This document shows positions 58,301-64,000 of a DNA stretch of 64,000 nucleotides, in pieces. Each line of letters starts with the position of its first letter. The first letter of the stretch is position 1. Source of the stretch: Owenia fusiformis (taxonomy: Eukaryota > Annelida > Polychaeta > Sabellida > Oweniidae); NCBI GenBank assembly GCA_903813345.2, contig CAIIXF020000010.1, forward strand, positions 4,269,169-4,333,168, read 5' to 3'. The notes under the pieces are model-generated. The model was not told where the DNA came from. It searched no databases and saw only the letters and a list, made by a program, of their open reading frames with translations. Both the position numbers and the translations under genes were made by a program.

Positions 58301-61300
58301 TTTGGAAAATATTAAAGTGCATTGACTTACATGGGGCTGTGCACCATTGACTTAACATGAGGATATCAGCAGATCCCAATAGAGGCCATTGGATTCCATT
58401 GATTATCACAGAAATACCAAAAAATACACTATAACCTGAATCGATTGCAAACTTCATAATTTCACAATATGACACAAATGGTTCAACTCATTCTCATCAA
58501 ATGTGCAAATATGAAGTTTGCAATCGATTCAGGTCATACTTTAAATTAAAAGATTGTACATTTTTTTATAATTTTCCCTACAAATGGCTATAGAAAAATG
58601 CTCCAAAAACATATCTTACGCTCATCAAATATCATAAAACCTTGCAAAACCAAAGATTATAATATTATATTTCATTATTTGGTATCATATTTGGATAAGA
58701 TGTAGGGATGCGTAGGATGCTAATGGCTTTTGATAGACACAAAAATACTTCCGGGTTTGGAATCTACACCTCTACACTTCATGATTGAATCATGAGCCTA
58801 ATGAGTGGCCAATACATCAATACAGTGCTGAATATAGGTCAACAATTGATTAAAGATACTAGTGGCATATAAATGTAATAATAAAAGCAGTATACTAATT
58901 TTGAAAAATCAGATGAATTAATTTTTTCAAGGGGAAATCACAATTGCAAGCGCATTACTTCCTTTCATTCAATACTTATGCCTGTAGTTTATTTTCTATA
59001 GCCTGAATTTGCTTCGCAAATTTTTGATCCTGGCTACACTGCTGGTACAGTAAAACCTGACTTATTAGAATGCCACTCAGAGGGGCATCTTTGTGTGTGT
59101 TCGGATCGACAGATGTTCACATTTCATATTTTTTAACATGGAAGTCTATACTGATTAAAAAATTGTGACAAATTGTTATAGAATTCGTCTCTTTGTGGAC
59201 GGTGTATGGTGATCGGCGTTCGGCGTCTGTAACAACGTTTTACAACTTCCAATAACACCCTAGCTTTTGGTGGTGGTCGCTCCAATATCGAATGGTAGTG
59301 GTAAAGACGAGCCACGACGACCTATGAAGTTGACTTTTTCTGACCTGCTTAGCAGTAATATAGTGGGCTATAGCCGCATTCACATGACCATTTCTCTTCC
59401 TAAATTAATAGCCATTTTCGTAATTGACATTCTGATTGCGGGTAAACATTTGGTGCACTTTGAAAAGTATATATATATTATTTGTCTCCGTTTGTCCTAT
59501 TGGTTATGTCCATATTTAGGCTAGTTACATTTCTTTTTTGTAGGTTTGAAACAAAATAACCCATCTGTAAACATTTATGAAACTTGGAACGATGGCACTC
59601 CTCTTGGATTTACAAGGTAGTTATTTTGGGGTATCGTAACTGTAGGTAGATACAACATCCGTTCTGTTTCTCAGAACATATCGCAGTAAAGCAACTCTTC
59701 GACTTTGATAACATAACTGAGAACCTTGAGAAAAATCAAGTAGACATTCAAAACCCTCTCCATAAACCATGGCCAAAGTATCAAAAAGCCCATGAAAAGG
59801 CAGTTTGTCATGTATGGCATTATTTTTGCTTCTTTATTCATTAAATTCAAATATATTCGATATATGAAACATTCATATTCGCTAAATCATTTTTCCATTC
59901 GGTAAAAACGTTTATATGTTTGTTACAGCAAATTAAGTTTTCAAAATAGCCAATCACTTAATACTATGTGCATTAAATTACATATTTCATTCGTTAAATG
60001 ATTTTTTGCGTAAATTGTTATGGTATTCCTTAAGAGTAACACATTATATGCACAATATTGAATTTTTATTTGAATCCTACCGAAATAAGTTTGCCTATAT
60101 TTACCAAATGGTTTATTTTTCTATGACATAGTTAATGCATTTTACCGAAAACTGTTTTGCTATTTACCGAAAGCTAATTTGCTATTTACCGAATGCAATA
60201 AAGTAATATTCGATAACTTGCGTTGTGGTTCGATATTTTGTCACGTGACTTCGAGATTTGCAAAATGGCCGCGCAGCTATTCTACATCGTACAAATATAT
60301 CACGTGACTGAAAGTCTCGTAAATTATCGAAAAATAACGAAATTTATCGAATGTGGCATTCGGTATTTACCGAATATAAATAATTTAAATACCGAATGTA
60401 CAAATAATTAATTGAATTATACGTGCGTTAAGGAAAACAAATTGATTCGCTGCATCACACAAATACATGTATACATATCAAATGTGAATGTCAATACAAA
60501 GAACAAGTGAAACTATTTAGCGAATATAAATTGTATAGATTATTACATTTGATAAAATAAAAAAACATTCGATAGATTGGGTAAAGGTTTGGTAAATTGT
60601 TTGTTTTATTTGGTATTTATTGAATATTAATGTACCGAATAAAGAAGCAGTTTAAACACCATAGTCATGTAGCATGAATGTTATTTGTTTCAGTTGGGCG
60701 GCTGGTCAACCCGGTTCTGCGGGTGAGCAATGTGTTACATTTTATCCACCTGATCAGACATGGCATGACGTCTCCTGTGGATATACTTGTCAGTTTATAT
60801 GTGAGTCGCAACAAGGTAAGCCATCCATTTTCCATTTTGTTTTATTAAAACGTTGCCTATTCACAAAAAATACCAGCCTCTTATTCAAGATCACTTTTTT
60901 AGTCAATCAAACCTAAATATACATTCAAAGAAAAACAGTACAAAAATGCTAATGTAATTTCTGTATTATAGGACCCTCGTTGGACTCATTGGATGGTCCT
61001 TACTTTCTCCAGCCCAAAAGTGATAACTCGAGCTACATTGGGGTTCTGAATACAAACCAACTCTGGCTCTCTAATCAAACCGTCACCTCGGAAGCGTTCT
61101 ATTTTCAGACCCCTGGAAACACACGGCAAAACAACTCGGTCTCGCTCATTTCTGACGACAAGGGAGGGAACGTGATACATGTAGCTGCTCAGACTGTCTC
61201 ACTACAGAACGAGGAGGATCATGCTTCTAACGTCAATTTTTCAGAAGAATCAACATTTACATTTGTTGAAGATGAATTTTGGCCAGGATTTATAACATTA

Positions 61301-61417
61301 TACTCCTCTACTGGAGACTACTTGAGAGTTTCAGGAGGGCAGCTGGTTGCACAAGTTTATGAGAATACTGATGTATTCAAAAGTAGTGCAAGTTTTCAGT
61401 TGATAATCTCTCCTTGA
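55345..61417 (+). CDS. Secreted PAN/apple - C-type lectin - beta-trefoil-like protein
   Basis: Six exons: 55345-55698, 56026-56086, 57735-57923, 59544-59616, 60694-60815 and 60972-61417. They total 1,245 bases and 414 aa, and all phases close. Residues 1-20 look like a signal peptide. Residues 28-112 resemble a PAN/apple module (Cys58, Cys62, Cys68, Cys85; LQCLRECN). Residues 140-264 form a C-type lectin-like domain (CGSSKHTYNGHCYEF to CGYTCQFICE). Its sugar/calcium loop reads GQPGSAGEQC and WHDVSC, so the usual EPN/QPD and WND motifs are altered. Residues 267-414 have repeated Tyr/Leu-rich strands (YFLQPKSDN, ITLYSSTGDYLRVSGG, ASFQLI) resembling an AbfB/CBM42-type beta-trefoil. An extracellular recognition role is inferred. 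The donor of exon 2 (GTTTTT) is weak. Confidence 0.83.
56106..56328 (+). repeat. Duplicated segment, copy 2, in lectin intron 2
   Basis: Near-identical to 54360-54583, starting about 20 bp after the exon 2 donor. Confidence 0.85.
56520..57600 (+). repeat. Diverged ~135-bp tandem units with GGAC tail in lectin intron 2
   Basis: Units beginning GGCCATTTTGAATT or a variant recur near 56528, 56660 and 56800, each followed by an AGAAAA phrase and CATTTGAGTATAATAAAGC. The series is interrupted by the MITE at 56900-57232, resumes near 57433 (GCGGCCATCTTGAAA) and ends in a GGAC array (57535-57578). Confidence 0.6.
56900..57232. mobile_element. TA-flanked MITE with CACTCTTAAAA ends
   Basis: CACTCTTAAAATTATTACTTG and its inverse at the right bound 333 bp, flanked by TA. 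The core repeats AAGTAATTTTT-like words. It is inserted in lectin intron 2. Confidence 0.75.
58434..58540. repeat. Inverted repeat ACCTGAATCGATTGCAAACTTCAT
   Basis: Perfect 20-base arms (CTGAATCGATTGCAAACTTC and its inverse) lie about 50 bp apart in lectin intron 3, so the RNA could form a stable hairpin. Confidence 0.7.
59827..60649. mobile_element. Element built of TTCGGTAAA/TTACCGAA words in lectin intron 4
   Basis: It is bounded by TGCTTCTTTATTC and its exact inverse GAATAAAGAAGCA. The interior repeats ATTCGNTA, GGTAAA and TACCGAAT words in both orientations, including TTCGGTATTTACCGAATA. The open frame at 60223-60411 has no support. Its plan recalls the GGTAG element in HYKK: short end repeats enclosing degenerate short words. 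Confidence 0.55.
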
Positions 61418-61604
61418 GATGAATGAAAGGTTGATGTGTAACAGAAATGCACTATTTCTGTTTTATATTTATATTTTAGGGAAGTCAAAAATGTTTGGAC
61501 TTGGTCATAATTAAATCTTCACTATTTTAGTGGAGTCAAATACAAATGTTGGTTTCATAAAAAAAATTTGAAATTCCCAGTTCATAAATCATTGCATGCA
61601 GATC

Positions 61605-64000
61605 TGAATTTTTTTTTATTATTATTTATTTATTTCATTGATATAGTTTAAAATACAATTACAATAGCATCCCTAAATCGCCAGAGGGCATTATATAGGA
61701 ATGGTGAGAATGTGGGGGTGGCAGGCAGACAGGGTCCCGGACCGGAGCAGGTGTGACAGGACAACAGGATATCAGAAAGAGAGACATGAGGGAGGGAATT
61801 AGCTATTGTCTATAATGAAGTCAAGTATCAGTGAAATGGCTTTAGAGTTTACATCTATGCTTAAGTTTGGGCTCCCTGTTTTCAAAATGGAGATAAAATC
61901 GTACTGGGGAAGATTACAGGGTGTTCCAAAAGTAACAGGACTGGTGCTGGCATTTTGTCAATTCTGCACTGAGTGTGTTCAAATTTTCGCAAATTGTACT
62001 TTGACGTAGTGCAACTAAAGTTTTAAAGTTTCAGAAAAAATGATAAAATGCGGGTTAAGTTATGGTTACTATAGTAACGTGACATCACAATACCCGGGGC
62101 ATGAAAATGTAATATATAACATTTTTATATTACTAAAGAAAGTATCTAATTCACCTATTACAATACAACATTTCTTGTTTGTTTTATTAGTTGCTTTGTA
62201 GTTATGGTGTTGCTATACAACTCAGATTCAAGTATGATTTCATAATAATAATATTTATTCAATTTCCTGAAATAACATTTTGTATAACAGTTTGCGCAAT
62301 TCACTGTTGAGTTTTTGAAAAGACCCAATTTGAAACCAGTCATCCACTATGAAAAGGTGCCTGCCCGCAAGTCAGCATTAAAGACCACTGCAGCTATAGC
62401 AGCGGAGCTACAGTGTAGGTCTTGAGGTCTAAGACCATGCACTATACGCTTCTGATCATGCAATAACTCATTTTTACTTTTATATGGAGAATGGAATGCT
62501 AATCAGCGCGGTGAGACCTTTAAAGATGAGAATGACCTTCTCCTGCGTGACATGTCATCAAATGGGTTCACTTATGTGTTTGAGTCACACATATAGAGTA
62601 CGTGGTACTCTTGGACTGACCAACGAGGACCCTACTTTTCAAAGTAGAAGATGCATAGGAATATCAAATGATGTATTTAGCAAATGTAATTCCCACCAGT
62701 TGTTGGATTCTAACTTTGATATGGGATGTACAAAATGCTTACCGTCTCTGTAACCTTCTGCATGGAATGTTGCCCCGGGTATTGTGATGTCATGTTACCA
62801 TAACAGCCATAACTCTACCCCAGTTTCAAATTTTGAAGACGATTGGTGCATATTCAACAAAATGCCAGCACCAGTCCTGTTACTTTTGGAACACCCTGTA
62901 TTATTGAGAGAAGGTTCTAATTCAGCAAGTTTATCCCAGAGATCCTGTCTTACTAAGGTTAAGCGATTGCACTGGAAAAGAATATGCTTTAAGGTTTGAG
63001 AGCTGCCACAAGCACAATTAGGGCTGTCAACAGAGTTAAAATTATGGGCATAAAATTGAGCTTTAAAAAATAAGTCAGCTCTTACTTTATTCACCACTAT
63101 CTCATGCCGTCTAGAAAGATTGAGTTGACTTGTGGTCAGAATTTTAGAGGGGTTTTGGAGGAAAAGCCGTTGGTGTTTTTTGAAATTATGAAGAGTTTTC
63201 TTGGTTTTAATAGAAGGGGGGAGCTCTAGCCATTTTGAGATTGCAGAAGGTATTGCTGAGGATGAGAATCTAGCAGAGCATCTTATGGGCATTTTGAATG
63301 GATCAATGTATCTCAAGTTTCTATTCCTAACATTACTATACTTATCAAAAATGTCTGTGATATATGAGGGACTTGTACCATTGGCAACTTTGAACATAAA
63401 ATTATTTGATTGTATTCGACGTCTAGATTCAAGTGTTGGCCAGTTTAGGAGACTTAGGACCTTTTCTGTACTGCTCCCTTGGATGCAGCCAGAACAATAG
63501 AGTGCCGCTGTGTAATATAGACTATCGAGTCTTCGCAAAAGAAATTTAGAAGCTGTGCCATATAAAATGGCACCATAATCAAAGTGAGGAAGAATGAATG
63601 AGTTGAAGATTGTTTCTAGGTGCTTGCTCCCAAGCTTGAATTTGAGTTTCTTTAATGGGTTTAACATTTTTCTTATTTTGACTAGTAAATCACCAATATG
63701 CTTATCATAAGATAAACATGGGTCAAAAATGAGTCCTAAATGTTTGTGCTCGGTATCTCTTTTGATCTGAATTCAATGCTCTGACCATTATAGCCCTTTG
63801 TCATAAAGATTCTAATGTTTGTAAAACAGAGCTGAATATCAAATTCACACGCTCAGTAGCATGTTGTTCAGATTTACTCTTTCACTCGAATTTATTAATT
63901 GCCACAAATCAAACGAGGCTGACATTTCATATTTTGTTCACTATCAATTTTATCAGTTCGGATGCCACTCCGAAATATTTAATTATAAAGCCTTTGTTTA
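61605..64000 (-). mobile_element. LINE 3' end (CR1/jockey-like), split by a mariner MITE
   Basis: The minus-strand frame 63712-62895 encodes the C-terminal part of a LINE reverse transcriptase, with a DYGAILYG thumb region and a closing Cys/His finger CACG...HILFQC near 63015-62975. The frame is cut by a TA-flanked insertion (61917-62898) and continues in frame on the far side to a stop near 61805. A 3' UTR and an A/T-rich tail of AATAAATAAATAATAAT type follow (about 61605-61640). Upstream of 63712 the frame is shifted by one base near 63755 and is then broken by stops. It is an inactive copy. Confidence 0.85.
61917..62898. mobile_element. Mariner-type MITE inserted in the LINE coding frame
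   Basis: CAGGGTGTTCCAAAAGTAAC extends to 42 bp of perfect inverted match at the right end, flanked by TA (61915-61916 and 62899-62900). Weaker pairing continues further in (CCCGGGCA-type bases near 62093 and 62775). The element is 982 bp without a transposase frame. Small frames inside it (62484-62753) are unsupported. Confidence 0.85.

Noticed and set aside
62161-62999. Small frames within the mariner MITE
   Set aside because: No transposase motif; they sit between inverted ends that interrupt a LINE frame.

Overview
The window reads as AT-rich nuclear DNA of an invertebrate animal. Four spliced genes with GT-AG introns can be assembled by hand and all four close in phase. One encodes a motile-cilium protein, one a PWWP chromatin protein, one a hydroxylysine kinase and one a secreted lectin. 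Frequent TACATGTA runs, GGAC-type microsatellites, a DIRS/Ngaro-type retroelement and many hairpin MITEs fit a marine invertebrate (echinoderm, hemichordate, mollusc or lancelet). I cannot fix the phylum from sequence alone.

Layout. 1-1037: open fragment of a CR1/jockey-like LINE (minus). 1038-8773: a 1,020-bp segment (1038-2057) repeated at 7754-8773, with a coding-intact DIRS/Ngaro-like tyrosine-recombinase retrotransposon between the copies (2058-7192). 8704-19414 (minus): hydroxylysine kinase HYKK, six coding exons. The catalytic terminal exon exists twice in tandem (11391-11848 and 8704-9287), both with acceptors of the same phase. Intron 3 holds a 3.1-kb element made of GGTAG-type tandem repeats. 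19415-25354: spacer with a tRNA-derived SINE and MITEs. 25355-33035 (minus): PWWP3A/MUM1-like gene, 11 coding exons, 566 aa. 34197-38752 (plus): CFAP53, 7 exons, 512 aa, arranged head to head with the PWWP gene. 38753-53250: repeat-rich intergenic DNA with several foldback elements, satellites and a 500-N gap. 53251-55317: a TTAA-flanked element with long inverted arms, ending 27 bp before the ATG of the lectin gene. 55345-61417 (plus): secreted PAN/CTLD/beta-trefoil-like protein, 6 exons, 414 aa. 61600-64000: LINE 3' end (minus) split by a TA-flanked mariner-type MITE.

The host genes have no obvious shared pathway: amino-acid catabolism, chromatin/DNA repair, ciliary axoneme and extracellular recognition. 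The unusual content is the duplicated kinase C-lobe exon, the lectin domain combination and its transposon-abutted 5' end, and a dense set of palindromic mobile elements whose ends and target duplications can be read directly. Exon coordinates come from reading splice sites and phases by eye. No transcripts or database searches were available.
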